DNA of 64,000 nt from Gyromitra esculenta (GCA_038503075.1 JBCAML010000010.1:1240001-1304000); one strand, 5' to 3'; positions 10,658 through 22,305 are shown, numbered from the stretch's first letter. The notes: generated by a model not told the origin, from the letters alone. Translations and numbers: made by a program.

Positions 10658-11277
10658 ATGCCTGATAGAGTACTGCGCCCCCGTCAATTAAATGTTACTT
10701 ATGGACCCTCTACAATGGGCAATGAGCCTGACCTATCTCCTCCACCCCCAACTCTTAGGAGTCCAGCAAAGGTTCCAATGACGCGCATCATGAAAAATCA
10801 CTCGGCGACAAAGAAGACACCGAATCCACTAGCACCCCAGTATTTGACCCATCAGCGCTCCCCCAACCTTCCTGGTTTGAGCCAATCGTTCACAAGCACT
10901 CACTTCATAAAGCCTATAATCGGTTACCACCTGCACTATGTAATCTTGACGTCATAGAACCTGTTCATATCTTCCAACTTTTTTTCAATAATGACATGTT
11001 TCAGACAATATCCACCAACACCAACCTTTATGCAGTACACAAGAAGGCAGCAAAAGGCCTGCCAACAGGAAAAGGAAAGGCATGGACGGATACCACACCT
11101 GCGGATATTAAATGCTGGTTGGGGATTGTGATTTATATGGGAGTAGTGGATGTTTCAGCTGTGAGAGATTATTGGAGCCATGATAGCTTGCTTCCTCCCC
11201 ATGACATATGCAAGTACATGAGTCAAACACGTTTTGAAGACATCAAAGGGAATCTTCACATAGCCCCACCAAATTCC
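10658..11277 (+). pseudogene. piggyBac-type transposase, N-terminal remnant
   Basis: An opening reading frame (MPDRVLRPRQ...) shifts frame near 10850. The recognisable domain then runs to about 11275: FQLFFNNDMFQTI, NTNLYA, ADIKCWLGIVIYMGVV, VRDYW, KYMSQTRFEDIKGNLHI. These blocks match the start of the piggyBac transposase domain (DDE_Tnp_1_7, PF13843). The sequence breaks off right after the NLHIAP block, before any catalytic aspartate. Truncated and frameshifted, so inactive. Confidence 0.82.
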
Positions 11278-11776
11278 GCTGTGGTGGGGCGTGAGGTTGC
11301 AGGCGTGGTAGGGAGACGATGTCACGTGACTTATCACGTGATGTGGGTTAGGGTATGGAGGTGGTAGTGGGGGGGGATCGTGTATATCTTTTGGCGGGGT
11401 CGCGGCTTTTTGTACATCACCCATCACAATTCTTTTACTATACCATATACTATTCTCTACTCTATATACACGGTCTATTCTTGGGCGTGCTATTCAGGGG
11501 CTCTCGCCCCCTCCCCGCCATAGAGCATACCTTAGACATCGCTTGCAGGTGCCACTCGGAGAGCCATTGGTGATAAAAGTCCCTGGGAAAGACCTACCTA
11601 ATGGAAGTCCGCGTCGACGCGCCCTCCTACCATAAGGGGAATACAACGTCAGATCTCGAGGTTACTGCTAGTGCGTCCCTACCGCCCGTCCACAATGGTC
11701 CCTTCGACCAGAGAGATTGAGTAAAAAGCCCTTTGTGGAGGAGCAGAAGGCGGGGATGGAGGAGCTGCATAGAGAG
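11278..11776. other. Gene-free segment with CACGTG inverted pair
   Basis: No gene is evident. Near 11320-11342 two CACGTG boxes form an inverted repeat (TCACGTGAC..TATCACGTGA); such boxes bind bHLH factors in fungi, but function here is unproven. TATA-like runs (TATATACACGG) lie near 11460. It could be regulatory DNA or an LTR remnant of the gypsy element downstream; no matching 3' copy was found. Confidence 0.35.
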
Positions 11777-12210
11777 GGTGCCGACAGACAGGAGGAGCCG
11801 TTTTGGCCCTCTTTTGCAGGATACGGACAGGAGAAGCCTTTGTGGCATGCCTCCTTCAATACAGACAAGAGAAGCCTCCATGGCCCCTCTTTCGATACAG
11901 ACAAGGGAAGCCTTCGTGGCTCCTCTTTCGATACAGACAGGAGAAGCCATCTTGGCCCTCTTTTGCAGGATACAGACAGGAGGAGCCGCATGGGCCCTCT
12001 TTTGCAGGATACGGACAGGAGAAGCCTTCGTGGCGTGCCTCCTTTGATACGGACAGGAGAAGCCTTCGTGGCACACCTCTTTGGATACGGACAGGAGGAG
12101 CCTTCGTGGTGCACCTCCTTCGATACAGACAAGAGGAGCCGTCTTGGCCTCTTTCGCAGGATACAGACAGGAGATGCCTTAGTGGCTCACCTCCTTCGTA
12201 GGGTACAGAT
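11777..12210. repeat. 36-39 bp tandem repeat, about 11 units
   Basis: Units are anchored on GATACRGACARGAGAAGCC. ATAC of the anchor starts at 11821, 11859, 11895, 11931, 11970, 12009, 12047, 12085, 12123 and 12161, so periods run 36-39 bp. Long frames cross it on both strands only because the unit lacks stops; unit lengths are not consistently multiples of three, arguing against a conserved protein. It lies just upstream of the gypsy gag. Confidence 0.85.
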
Positions 12211-12592
12211 AGGGGAAGGCCATTGCAATGACTTGACCATGTAGTCTACCCTTCGTAAGGAGCCGATGGCAGGAGCGGCAGCAGAGGACGGCACCGAGCA
12301 GAGGTCCGGAGCCAAAAGCAGGGCTTTTTTGGTCGAGCGGAGCAGAATTTTTAACTAGCTAGCAGGCAGAGTTTTCACTAGCTAGTGGGCAGAGTTTTCA
12401 CTGACTAGCGGACAGAGTTTTCACTTACTAGCGGGGTCTTTCACGGCGAGAAGGTAGGGGCGGGGCGCCCTGAAAAGAGAGTGTCAAGGCATCTCTTTCC
12501 TTCCCCTTTTTCCTTGCCCCACAGATAACACAGATTGCAAGCAGAATCATATACAGCACCATACCAAATTGCTCGCCCACTAAAAGCGCAAC

Positions 12593-13900
12593 ATGTCAAG
12601 CTCTCAGAAAACAGCACCCAGCGTGGGAGCACTCCCCAGCACAGGCCCTACCGAAGGTATCCTGGAAGGCCTCCACAGGCACCTCACCAATATGCCGCTC
12701 CCTGGTTCCCAAGGAGTCTCATACTTTGATGGGAAGGACGCCATGGACCTCTCGGAGCATTACGAGCTCCTCTTCTGTGAGTATGGCGAGGCGGAGAAGT
12801 CTGCAGTCAAGAAGCTTCCCTTGTACTGCTCCGGTGCAGTGGGAGGAAAGGTTCGCTACCTCCAGGGCTATGCAGATGGTGATTGGGAGAAGGTCAAAGA
12901 AGAGGTTCTGGAGGAATACAGGGCGCATGACACGAAGCAGCATATTTATACGGTAAGGTTCCTGGAAGAGCTGACAGCGGTGCAGGCGAAAAAGGCAGGC
13001 GACATTTGCTCATTCATACGCGCGTTTTCGACTGTGTCTGCCTCTCTGAAGAGCACGGGCATGATCTCTGAGTACCAAGAGATCCAGCTATTCCTGGGGG
13101 CCCTACATAAGGATCTCGCCAGAAAACTGATCTTCAGGCTTAAGCTGGATGTGAAGGTGCCCTCTTCCTTTCATGGGAAGTTTGCCACGCTGAAGGAGGA
13201 AGCCCAAGACTACTGTCTGGGCAACCTTCGGACTGAAGAGCTACTAAAGAAAGGTGAGTTTTCTGTGGAAGGGATTATTGACCAGATTTTAGCACAGGAC
13301 TTCGACAGCGTTGCTCCCAGGGGAGAGGCGCTTCTTCCAGGCACCCGTGCCACTGCCAGAGAGGAGGCTCCGCTTCCGGGCCCGCAGAGGCAGGAGGTGG
13401 ACTTCTTGTCGGCCATGGATGAGATGACCAAACGCATGGAGGCCATGGTGCTGCGTCAGCAGGCACAGTTTATTTAGAACTTCCGTAGGGCAGGGGCGCA
13501 GCCGATGCCAGTATATGGCAGCCCAGCCTCGGGGGTGAATGCCATTCCTCTCCAGGGAGGTGCTTCGGGCCCACCACAGTACCCCCTAGGTACCCAGGCG
13601 GCCATGCCTATTTGTCGGTGTATCTTCTGCTTGAACCTGAACCACCTGAAACACCAGTGTCCGGCCTTACTAGCTAAGGAGCAGGCAGGTGTGGTTCGTA
13701 GGGTTCTTGGGATGATCCATTGGGGGCCAAAAGGCTGGGGAGGCACAGAGTTAACCGTATGGGAGGGAGGGAAGAATATGCCGCGGCGGGTTGAGGAGAG
13801 AGAAAGAGATAGGGTTCAGGCGCAGCAGCCAGGGGTTCGGCGTATTAGGGCAGGGCCCAGCCCAGCCCTAGTAGGAAGGCATCCTTTGGGGTTTGGATGA
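12593..13900 (+). pseudogene. gypsy gag polyprotein (one in-frame stop)
   Basis: ATG 12593 opens a Gag frame with the retrotransposon capsid-like region at residues about 40-220 (FDGKDAMDLSEHYE, EEYRAHDT, ICSFIRAFS, FLGALHKDL). The frame stops at TAG 13475-13477 after QFI. It resumes in the same frame and reaches a zinc knuckle CIFCLNLNHLKHQC (CX2CX4HX4C, about 13620-13660), the nucleic-acid binding motif of Gag nucleocapsid. CAG to TAG would explain the break. The stop at 13898-13900 overlaps the ATG of the next frame (ATGA). Confidence 0.8.
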
Positions 13901-14808
13901 TTAGGCTAGAGGATCTGGATGAAGAGAGCGAGAAGAGCGAGGAGAGCAAGGTAGGGGAGAGCGAAGGGGAGGAGGACGTCAAAGGTGGGCTTTCTAGCGG
14001 GAGGGAAGAGGCTGTTGGCCAGGGTGGGAGGTGGTATGTGTCTATAGTCAAGCCTATCCGCATAGAGAAAAAGCGACCGGCAGAAAAAAAGGAGAGGATG
14101 GAGGATCTTCGGAGGAAGGTTGAGCAGCAGGAGGTCATTGCCAACGCCAGAGCCCCGAGGCCTAAGGCTTATCCACCTGTCGAGACTATGGATATAGACC
14201 CTCAAAAGCTGAGCAAGAAGCGAGAAGAGAAGCAGCCCAGCGCGTCCAGGAGAGCATTTCGCAATGACATCATAAAGGCCATGCCGGAGGATGAGCTCTT
14301 CCACCGGCTGAGGTCAGAGAAAACCGTCACGGTCAGCCTGGCAGAGCTAGCTTCAATATCCACATCCTTCAAACACTACCTATACAGGAAGACCGCCCAG
14401 CCAACCCCTACCACTGTGGCAAAGGTATCCAAAGCCTCAGTAGGAGCCTCCTCCGCAGGAGCCTCTTCCAGGGCAGCCTGTGTTCGGAGGGCAAAAGAAG
14501 TCGAATACGCTGCGGAGTCAAGCCTGCTACCCATATCGATCAATGGGGTTGAGCTACACCCCACAGGAGATAGCGGGTCAGAAATCAACAGAATGGGGTG
14601 GTCAGAGTTCGTGAGCCTAGGCCTTCCATATGACGACTCAGTAGAGTGGACTATGACTGGCATTACCGGGCACCAGACGCCGCTTTCCTGTTGTATACAC
14701 GAGGCACCAGTAAAGGTAGGGAGAGCTGTCATATACATGCCCATATTCCCATCTCCGGAGGTAGAAGAGGAGTTCATTTTGGGGGCCCATTCGAAAGGGC
14801 CGCCTTGA
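13897..14808 (+). pseudogene. gypsy aspartic protease region
   Basis: An acidic and lysine-rich leader (EESEKSEESK, KKRPAEKKERM) precedes a retropepsin-like segment at 14520-14790: VELHPTGDSGSEINRMG holds the catalytic D-S-G motif, followed by IYMPIFPSP and EEEFILGA. This is the expected Gag-Pol processing enzyme of Ty3/gypsy elements. The frame differs from gag and from pol. After 14808 sense continues in another frame (14814-14980), so a frameshift separates protease from reverse transcriptase. Confidence 0.72.
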
Positions 14809-14965
14809 TGCAATGGGAGAACAGGGATGACGGATCTCTCTGGGGAATGGTGTGGTCGACAGACTGTAAGAAGAGGGCGACTTTCATGGCAGTGTCCGCC
14901 TCTGGGTATGCCAGAACCTTGGTCAGGGACCTGCCAGGAGGGGGGCCCTGGCAGAGAAAAGGAAG

Positions 14966-17900
14966 GTGTGCGAGGTTGTGAAACGGGAACGCTCAGTAGG
15001 CGCGGGGGTGCCTATTGAGAAGTGTGAGAGCCCCCTAGGAGATAGAGGAAGGAGTGCGGGGCGTGGTGTGGTGTGTGGGTATGTAGGTGGGTTGGGGACT
15101 CCACTTCGGTGCGGAGTCCTGTGCGGCGCAGAGAGGGAAGTGCATTTGAGGCGGTGCATGGCAGTGTGGAGAGAGCTTCTGCCACTAGGGAGTGGCGTCT
15201 CTAGTCGGAGGTTGTATAAGAGGAAAGGTGAGAAGGTTCGCCCTCAGAACGTAAAAGGGGATGGGGGCGCGGTGGAAGGGGATCCAGGCTGGAAAAATAG
15301 ACACCTACAGGCGGAGGATTTGGCTAGAGAGAGAGGCGGAAACGGGCCACCTGGGCCTTTTGATCATATCCTTACCCTTAAGTTTTGTACCATTAGGCGT
15401 GAGTCTTGTTTGACAAAGGAGAGGCTTGAGGAGCTAGACGCAGGGAACCTGCAGCCTATGGAGTGTAAGCTTTTGATCGAGATGCTCCACAATAGGGAGG
15501 CAGCTATAGCCTTTGACTTCTCAGAAATCGGGCTGTTTCGCCTGGAGGTCGAGCCACCCCATGTTATCCGGACTGTTCCACATGAGCCCTGGCAGGAGGT
15601 GCCATTCAAGACACCTAGGGCTTTAGAAAACGAGGTCATAGGCATCCTAAAGGCACGGTTAGATGCTAGGATTCTTGAGCGCAGGCGTGAAACCTACCAG
15701 AACCCATGGTTTTTGGTCAAAAAGAAGCAGGCCGGGCAGCACAGGCTAGTGACGTCGTTTACCAAAGCCAATAGCTATACTACATTGGATGCAGCACTTC
15801 CACCTAGGGTTGACGAGTTTAGTGAAGAGTTTGCAAGCATGGCAATTTCGTCGATCATTGACCTGTTTTTGGGGTATGACCAAGTAAAGCTGGCGGAGGA
15901 GAGTAGGGATATGACTGCTATTCAGACACCTTTAGGGCTGTTACGCTATACTCTGTTGGTACAGGGCGGCACCAACTCCGTACAGGCCTTCCAGAGGATC
16001 AACTCGAAGGCCCAGCATGACAATATTCCAGAGTGCTGTAGGGTCTTTCTCGATGACGTTGGCATAAAAGGCCCTACCACACGGTACAATGACCAAGAAG
16101 CCAGCCCTGGAATCTGGAGGTTCGTGCAGGAGCATATATTCAACCTAGACCTGGTCCTGTGAGACTAAGAGCGGGCAGGCGCTACGGTAGCAGGGTTGAA
16201 GTCTTCTTGGTGCAAGCCTGGCATCAAGATAGTGGAGTTCGTCTGCACGGAAGAAGGTCACTTTCCTGACATGAAGAAAGTGGAAAAGATCGCTCTATGG
16301 CCTGCCTGTGAATCAGTTACCGAGGTTAGGGCGTTCCTAGGGGTGGCCACCTACTATAGGATATGGATAGAGGGCTTTGCCCTCCTGGCGGCGCCCCTGG
16401 TCCTGTTGCAACGGAAAGGTGTGGAGTTCTGTTGGGGGGAGGATCAGGAGGAGGCTATGGAGGCAATCAAGAAGGCATTGACTTCAGCCCCTGCCTTGGT
16501 AACCCCCTGATATGGCCCGTTGGCAGGCCTATTGATTCTTGCGGTGGACGCAGGTGGGGAAGGATGGGGGGCTGTGCTAATGCAGATTCTGGACGAGAAG
16601 AGGCACCCATGCCGCTACAAGAGCGGGCTGTGGGCGCCTGCCGAGAGGCAGTATGATGCGGGGAAGAAAGAGTGCAAAGGCCTGTTAAAAGCGCTGAAGA
16701 AGATGTGTTTTTGGCTCTATGGGATCCACTTTAGGGTGGAGATTGACGCCCGAACCCTGGTACACCAGCTCAACCAGCCGACCAATGAACTTCCTGGCGC
16801 CATGGTTACCAGGTGGATTGCAGGGATACGTCTCTTTGACTTTGACGTCGTTCACGTCCCTGGCAAGCAGCATACTGCGGCTGACGGGCTCTCGAGAAAG
16901 AAAGGCACAGAGAAAGAGGTGGCGGAGGCGGAGGCGGAGGATGTGGAAGGCTTGGAAGAGTTCCTGGACAGCCAGTTGTTTGCAGGTCGCGCACGGGTAG
17001 GGGAGTCCACATAAACGAGCACTCCTATACACCCGCGGGTACGTCTGGTGGAAGGGGAATACTCTGGGCACTGGAAGGAGATTAGGGAGTTCTTGGAGAG
17101 CCTAAGAATGCCAGAGGGTCTGTCAGATAAGCAAAGGCTTACCTTTCGGCGGGAGGCCACAAAGTTCCTGGTCCGGGAAGGACACCTATACTGTCAAGGC
17201 AGAGAAAACCAACCCCTGAAGAGGGTGATATGCCGTGGAGCGAAGCACCAGGAGATCCTGCAGAGCGTCCATGACGAGTCGGGGCATTGAGGCAGGGAAG
17301 GCACATATAAAAAGGCATCCCAGCGGTACTGGTGGCCCGGCATGGCGAAAGAGGTCGAAGAGTATGTGCGAACCTGCGAGCAATGTCAGCTGTGAGTGTC
17401 AGCCAGATACCCGGACGAGCTGCACCCTACCTTTGCGAGCTACCTATTCGAAAAGGTATGTGTCGACATCGTGCATATGCCTATGGGAACCGACAGGAAG
17501 AGGTATGGGGTGATGGCTAGGGACGACTTCTTGGGGTGGGTAGAGGGGCGCGCTTTGGTGAAAAGCAGCTTGGAGAAAGTTGCAGACTTCCTGTACCAGG
17601 AAGTGATCTCGCGCTTTGGCTGCCTGAAGAAGATCGTGGTGGACAGTGGCCCAGAGAATAAGGCTCTCACTGAGCGGCTCTGTGAAAGGTATGAGATTGA
17701 TAGGAAAGTGGTGTCAGCGTACCACCCTCAGGCGAATGCTTTAGTGGAGCGTGGCCATTAACAGATTGTAGACGCCCTTCAGAAGATCTGCAAGACACCC
17801 AAAGACTGGCCCAAGCACCTGCATTCGGTGCTGTGGGCGGATCGGGTGACGGTTAGGAGGCCCACAGGGAAGTCCCCATTTGAGCTTGTCTTTTGGGTGG

Positions 17901-18536
17901 CAGTGTGTCCTGCCCATTGAGGTATTGTTAGCATCTTGGGGCAGCATCCTTTGGGAGGACATCCATACCACCGATGAGCTGTTGGCAGCGTGTGCTCGGC
18001 AGCTAGAGATGAGGGACAAGGGTATAGAGGAGGCGGCAGCTAGGCTGAAGGACAGCAGGTCCGAGAATAAGAGGTACTTCGACGCCAACAGGAGAAAGAG
18101 ACCAGCTTCCCAGGCTCTGTGGATAGGTGAGCTAGCCCTGCTCCATACCAAGAGGCTAGACAAACAGTGGAGTGATAAGCTCGCGAATAGGTGGAAAGGG
18201 CCTTTCAGGATCAAGGACATATCTGCTGTAGGGACTGTTACCCTGGAAGAGCTAGACAGAACCCGCCTGGAAGGCACTGTTCCTCCCGATCGTGTCAAAC
18301 ACTTTTTCCAGCGCACAGGGGACCCTACCATGGTCATGGATGTGGAGTCTGGTGTGGAGTCCGATGTGGAGTCAGGTGTGGAGTCGGGCGCGGAGGAAGG
18401 GGGTACAGAGAGCGAGGTGGCGGCGGCAGAGGTGGCGAAGGATCTGGAAAAAAGAGGATCAGAGGAGAGTGAGTCGGTGGTAGGAGGTAAGCATGTAAAG
18501 CCCAAGAAGGATTGGGGGTTTTACATACAGGTTTAG
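14966..18536 (+). pseudogene. gypsy pol: reverse transcriptase, RNase H, integrase (multiple stops)
   Basis: Domains in order: RT (15600-16140; NPWFLVKKK, RLVTSFTKAN, GYDQVKLAEESRDMTA, catalytic FLDDVGIKG), RT thumb (16200-16510; FLGVATYYRIW), RNase H (16520-16910; LAVDAGGEGWGAVL, LVHQLNQP, GKQHTAADGLSR), integrase zinc finger (17250-17395; H..CEQCQL), integrase core (17440-17760; VCVDIV, VVDSGPEN, AYHPQANALVERGH) and C-terminal domain (17880-18536; WKGPFRI). One frame spans 14966-17880 apart from stops at about 16162, 16168, 16510, 17014, 17290, 17393 and 17761. Each can be derived from CGA or CAA by one C-to-T change. A frameshift near 17890 precedes the C-terminal part. Confidence 0.87.
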
Positions 18537-18562
18537 GAGAGGAAGGGGGAGAGTAGGCGGGA

Positions 18563-19040
18563 GTGGCGGGTATATATATGCTTTTTAGCTGTTTCCTTCG
18601 GTGTCTGTCTGCGATTTTCCTATTCCTCCGGTATATGTCTGCAGTCTTCCTGTTTCTTTGTTTCTCTGTTTCCTATTCTTTCGGTACAGGTCTGCAGTCT
18701 TCAGTATATGCCTGCAGCCTTCGTTTCTTCGTTTCCTATTCCTTCGGTACAGGTCTGCAGTCTTCGGGGTATGTCTGTAGTCTTCCCGTTTCTTTGTTTC
18801 TTCACTTCCTGTTTCTTCGGTCTATGTCTGCAATTTTCCTGTTTCTTGGGTATAGGCCTGCTGCCTTCCGTATAGGCCTATGGCTTTCCTAGCTGTTTCT
18901 TTGATCTGGCATATATATACCGGTGGCTTTCCTGCTCGTTTTCTGCGGTATAGACTCGTTGCTTTCCTGCTCATTTCCTGCGGTATAAACTCGTTGCTTT
19001 TTTGTCATTTCCTGCGGTATAGACTCGTTGCTTTATGTTG
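18563..19040. repeat. Two adjoining tandem-repeat arrays (TTCC-GGTATA-TCTGCAG units)
   Basis: 18563-18880 holds degenerate units of TTTCYTATTCCTTCGG, GTAYAGGTCTGCAGTCTTC and CTGTTTCTTTG. 18920-19040 holds a second array, TTTCCTGCGGTATAGACTCG, with period 34-35 bp (GCGGTA at 18945, 18980 and 19014). They follow the gypsy pol stop directly. They occupy the place where a 3' LTR would be expected. Confidence 0.75.
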
Positions 19041-19503
19041 TTTTCTTTGGTGTGGGTTCGGTGTGGGTATGGTGGTAAGGCTCTTAGGAGGGGAGGTGGG
19101 GCTTTAGGCGTGGGGAGAAGCTTTGGGGGAGGGGGGGTTGCCTGCAGGGGAGTAAGCGGGCGTCGATTTAAGGTTGGGGCTCTACAGAGTATGCTGGAGG
19201 TAGGGCAAGGGCAAGGGCAGGAGGACCCTAGGAGCGCAATGACCTCTTCTTCGACCTCTCTATATAAGGAGGGGAGGAGGAAGCAAGTTTGCTTCCTTCT
19301 TCTTTTTCCTTCCACTACATGTCCAGGAAAGGAGAAAGGATATCCTACATACGATCTATAGCGACCAGCGCATTCGACAACTTTTGCGCCTACACCTATA
19401 AGCTCTACACCTGCTTCTATAGCTACAGTGATGTCATAACCCTTGAGGAGGTCGTTTCTTTGTTCTAGCCGTTTCTTTGTTTGTGGGCTCGCATATATAC
19501 GCC

Positions 19504-22080
19504 ATGTATACCCCAGTGAACCCCCAATCAGGCCCTTCAACACCAAGGCGTTCGAATCGGGCCCAGACCAAGAGCCAGTCAACTACTGGAAGCCCGTCGA
19601 CTACTAGGAGCCCGTCCTTGCCGTCCTCGACCAAAAAAGCCATGGTTCGGACACCCTCCAAGGTGGCGGAAATCACCAGGGAAAAAGTTCTGCAGGAAAA
19701 GGCGAAGCATGGCTGGGTCTCACAGTTCGACACCTTTGTTAAGCCCTTCAGTATCCCTGAAGGTGAGCAGTGCTACTTAAGCGAGGTGTCAACACGTTTG
19801 AATAGTGCAATGTTTTCTACATGTTCTACTAGGGGTCTGTCGCAAGGCGAGACAAGTGCAGCAAGGTGGACAGCGACAGCGAGGGTTCTGAGGTAGAACC
19901 GAGATGGTATTGAATAGACACAGTAGAAGTGAAACCAGAATGTTGCTTAAGGAAAGAAGAAGAAGAAGACAAAGAACGAACGAAATCCATCGCTTAAATA
20001 CCCCGCTTTCCCATACCATAGCCCATACCCGACAACAACCAAAACATATCCGAACAACAAACGCATTATACAAAACAATAAAACATAGCCACCAATAACC
20101 TCATCCTAACCCATTACCCGATCCTATCCGTGAAACTGGGCTAGGTCCATAGAAAGAATGATGGCAGTTCACAAGGACCCTATGGCGCACGCGGAGGCGG
20201 CTCAGAGTGCCCTAGAAGCCTTTGCAGATGTCAGGGAGGCTTCAGATGAGAGCATCTCTCGGATATGGGCGGATTACATAGAGAAGGAGAGCCTGTGGGA
20301 TGCCTTTGGCAGAAAGCAGATGTTCATGAAGGAAGTGGACTATGAGAACGTGGTGGCGCCCGCGCAGGAGAGGTATCAACAGACGGATGGTCGGAAAGCT
20401 AGGTCCCGGCGCGGAATATGTGAGCAGTGGGGGGACGACTGGGAGGCGGAGTTTGACCCTACCGAGTTCCGCCTCACCCAGTTCTCAGAGCACTTCCTGC
20501 ACAAGCTGGCGAGTATAGCAAGGTCGGGGTGGTCAATGCAGCAGGCATGGATGGCCCTAGGCACAGGGTATAGGATGTGGCTGAAGGATCGCTCTTCGGG
20601 TCAGCAGCTTGCTCTGTACTTCCAGCCAAAAGATGTGGCATACGCCAGCGAGTGGCTGGGGCAGGCGGAGAAAGGGAAGGCGACGAAGGAGGAGGTCCTA
20701 GAGGAGAACCTGATTAAGGTTTGGCCAGAGGCTATTAGGCCGAAGGCGGTAAAAGGAAAGGGGAAGCGGGGAGAGGTTGCAGCAGAGAAGGGTATGGTAG
20801 CCACAGGCGGAACATGGGGACAGGAGTCCACTTCTGCGCGGACTTCTCAGTGGTCAGAGGTGGGTGGAGAGACGGGCGAGGAGAGGGGCAGAGAGACGGC
20901 GGCGGAGAACGTGGAGGAGGGGGAGGATGAGATACAGGCTTCAACGGTGTGTGGATGTGGGGCTTACCTACAGAAAGGCTGGCTGGTGAGGGTTCGGGGG
21001 TATAGGATCTCTGAGGTTGTTCGGCTGGTGCAGCAGGGGAAATATCTGGAAGCTGGTGTGGGTGCAGGGTTAGACAACCTCTGCTGGGAGCATCTCCAGA
21101 GGCTGGCGTCACTGGTAGGGCTCAATACTAAATGCCTGAATCGCCCGGCAATGACCGAGAGGCTGCTATACCTCCATAAGCACTGGGACACGATCGGTGA
21201 CATGCATGCCTCCCCTGACACATACAGCTGGTTCTGGAAGGGCGGGAGAGCAAAGGTGGAGGCGGACAGTATGGGCTCTATGCGGTATACACCTATAGAG
21301 TGGGTGCTCCCGGAGTTCGACAGGCAAGCTATATTCTGTCGCTATAGCAGCCTGGAAGCCTGGGAGACCTTCGTCGAGACAGGGCATTGTGTGGTGCCGG
21401 CGTTCTGTTGGCTGGTAGATGATGCCGAGCTCATGGAAAAGGTGTCGCAGGAGTTCGATCTGTACCTGCATCATCAACGGTCGGATCAGACGGGTTGGCT
21501 GCGCAATTGCGACCATTCGGTCCTGCAACAGGCAGCTAGGCAAGACCCGGTGTACTATCTCCTGGTCCTGGCTGCAAGGTCTGACGGGGTGTATCGCATG
21601 CTTTCCTTCCCCCATTATGCCAAGTTTACCCTGCCTGGGGATTACATGAGTTTCAGGCACATAGACCTAAACCCCCGGAAGGCAATAGACTCGGGCATGG
21701 GTGTGGACCACATACAGACTTCGGTTTCATTGGATCAGGAGATCCCCGAAGGCTGTACCGCAGCTGTGCTGGGCTTCCACAGGAATCTTCGAGCTTGGTG
21801 GGAGAGGGTAGAGAAGCTGAAGGAAGCGAAGGATGGCCCCACGGTGCTGACCTCAAAGATCTACCGGCAGGAGGATGAGGAGGCTTTCGGGGGGGAGACC
21901 AACGTCATATGCGTGCCAGGAGACCTGCACATTTCGCTCCCACACCTTATACATGGATCAACAGCGGGGCCGAAGAATCAGGCAATCCTGCAGCGTAGAA
22001 CGGTCAACAGCTGGCTAATAGGGCTCCAGGGCAATGGGGAGGCACTGGAGTTCTTGGGTGTCGGCATGAGGACAGATTCC
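19504..22080 (+). pseudogene. 2-oxoglutarate/Fe(II) dioxygenase-like protein gene, split by a MITE
   Basis: ATG 19504 (MYTPVNPQSG) starts a Ser/Thr/Pro-rich leader that is cut by MITE copy E at 19718. Removing the element and one CTGGG gives KHGWARSIERMM with the frame kept, and the gene stays open to 22080, where MITE copy F replaces its end. The C-terminal third resembles a double-stranded beta-helix dioxygenase: FRHIDLN supplies an HxD metal motif (about 21655), and SLPHLIHGST with RRTVNSWL (21935-22015) supply the distal His and a candidate 2-oxoglutarate Arg. The middle has a Cys pair (VCGCGAY) and tryptophan-rich helices. Roughly 720 residues survive. The substrate is unknown. It lies 1 kb downstream of the gypsy element with similar GC-rich codon use. 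Confidence 0.6.
19718..20135 (+). mobile_element. Hairpin MITE, copy E
   Basis: A 418-bp copy from TCTCACAG to ATCCGTGAAA, with a perfect CTGGG duplication (19713-19717 and 20136-20140). Insertion added 423 bp, a multiple of three, into the dioxygenase-like gene. The element itself carries stops, so the gene is broken. Hairpin 1 is the consensus CCTTCAG/CTGAAGG. Hairpin 3 is GGTTCT/AGAACC (in reverse sense), a paired change from GATTCT/AGAATC. Confidence 0.9.
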
Positions 22081-22305
22081 ACGGTTCAGTCCCTCAATAA
22101 GCCCTTCTGTATCCCTGAAGGTGAGCAGTGCTACTTAAGCGAGGTTCTAACAAATTCAAGAAGCACAACATTTCTACAGGTTCTACGTGATAGTCTATCG
22201 CGAGATGAGATAAGTGCAGCAAAGTGAACAGCGACAGCGAGGATTCTGAAGTAGAATCGAAGTGGTATTGAATAAACACAGTAGAAGGTAAACGAGAACG
22301 TTGCT
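22079..22305 (+). mobile_element. Hairpin MITE, 3'-truncated copy F
   Basis: It begins TCCACGGTTCAG (a decayed TCTCACGGTT end) and keeps the conserved CCTTC-TGTATCCCTGAAGG hairpin and TGAGCAGTGCTACTTAAGCG signature. It stops matching at GAACGTTGC (22305), where unrelated LTR-like sequence begins. It supplies a false C-terminus to the dioxygenase-like gene. Confidence 0.75.

Larger units (their letters stand above)
12593..18536 (+). mobile_element. Ty3/gypsy retrotransposon, decayed internal region
   Basis: Gag, protease, reverse transcriptase, RNase H and integrase occur in the Ty3/gypsy order (integrase last). LTRs were not identified: the flanks are tandem repeats (11777-12210 and 18563-19040) that do not match each other. 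At least eight in-frame stops plus frameshifts make it non-autonomous. Its GC-rich codon usage differs from the AT-rich neighbourhood beyond 23 kb. Confidence 0.88.

Noticed and set aside
11717..12244. Long frames on both strands of the 36-39 bp array that could be taken for repeat proteins
   Set aside because: Several frames on both strands are open at once because the unit lacks stops. Unit lengths vary between 36 and 39, so no single frame is kept.
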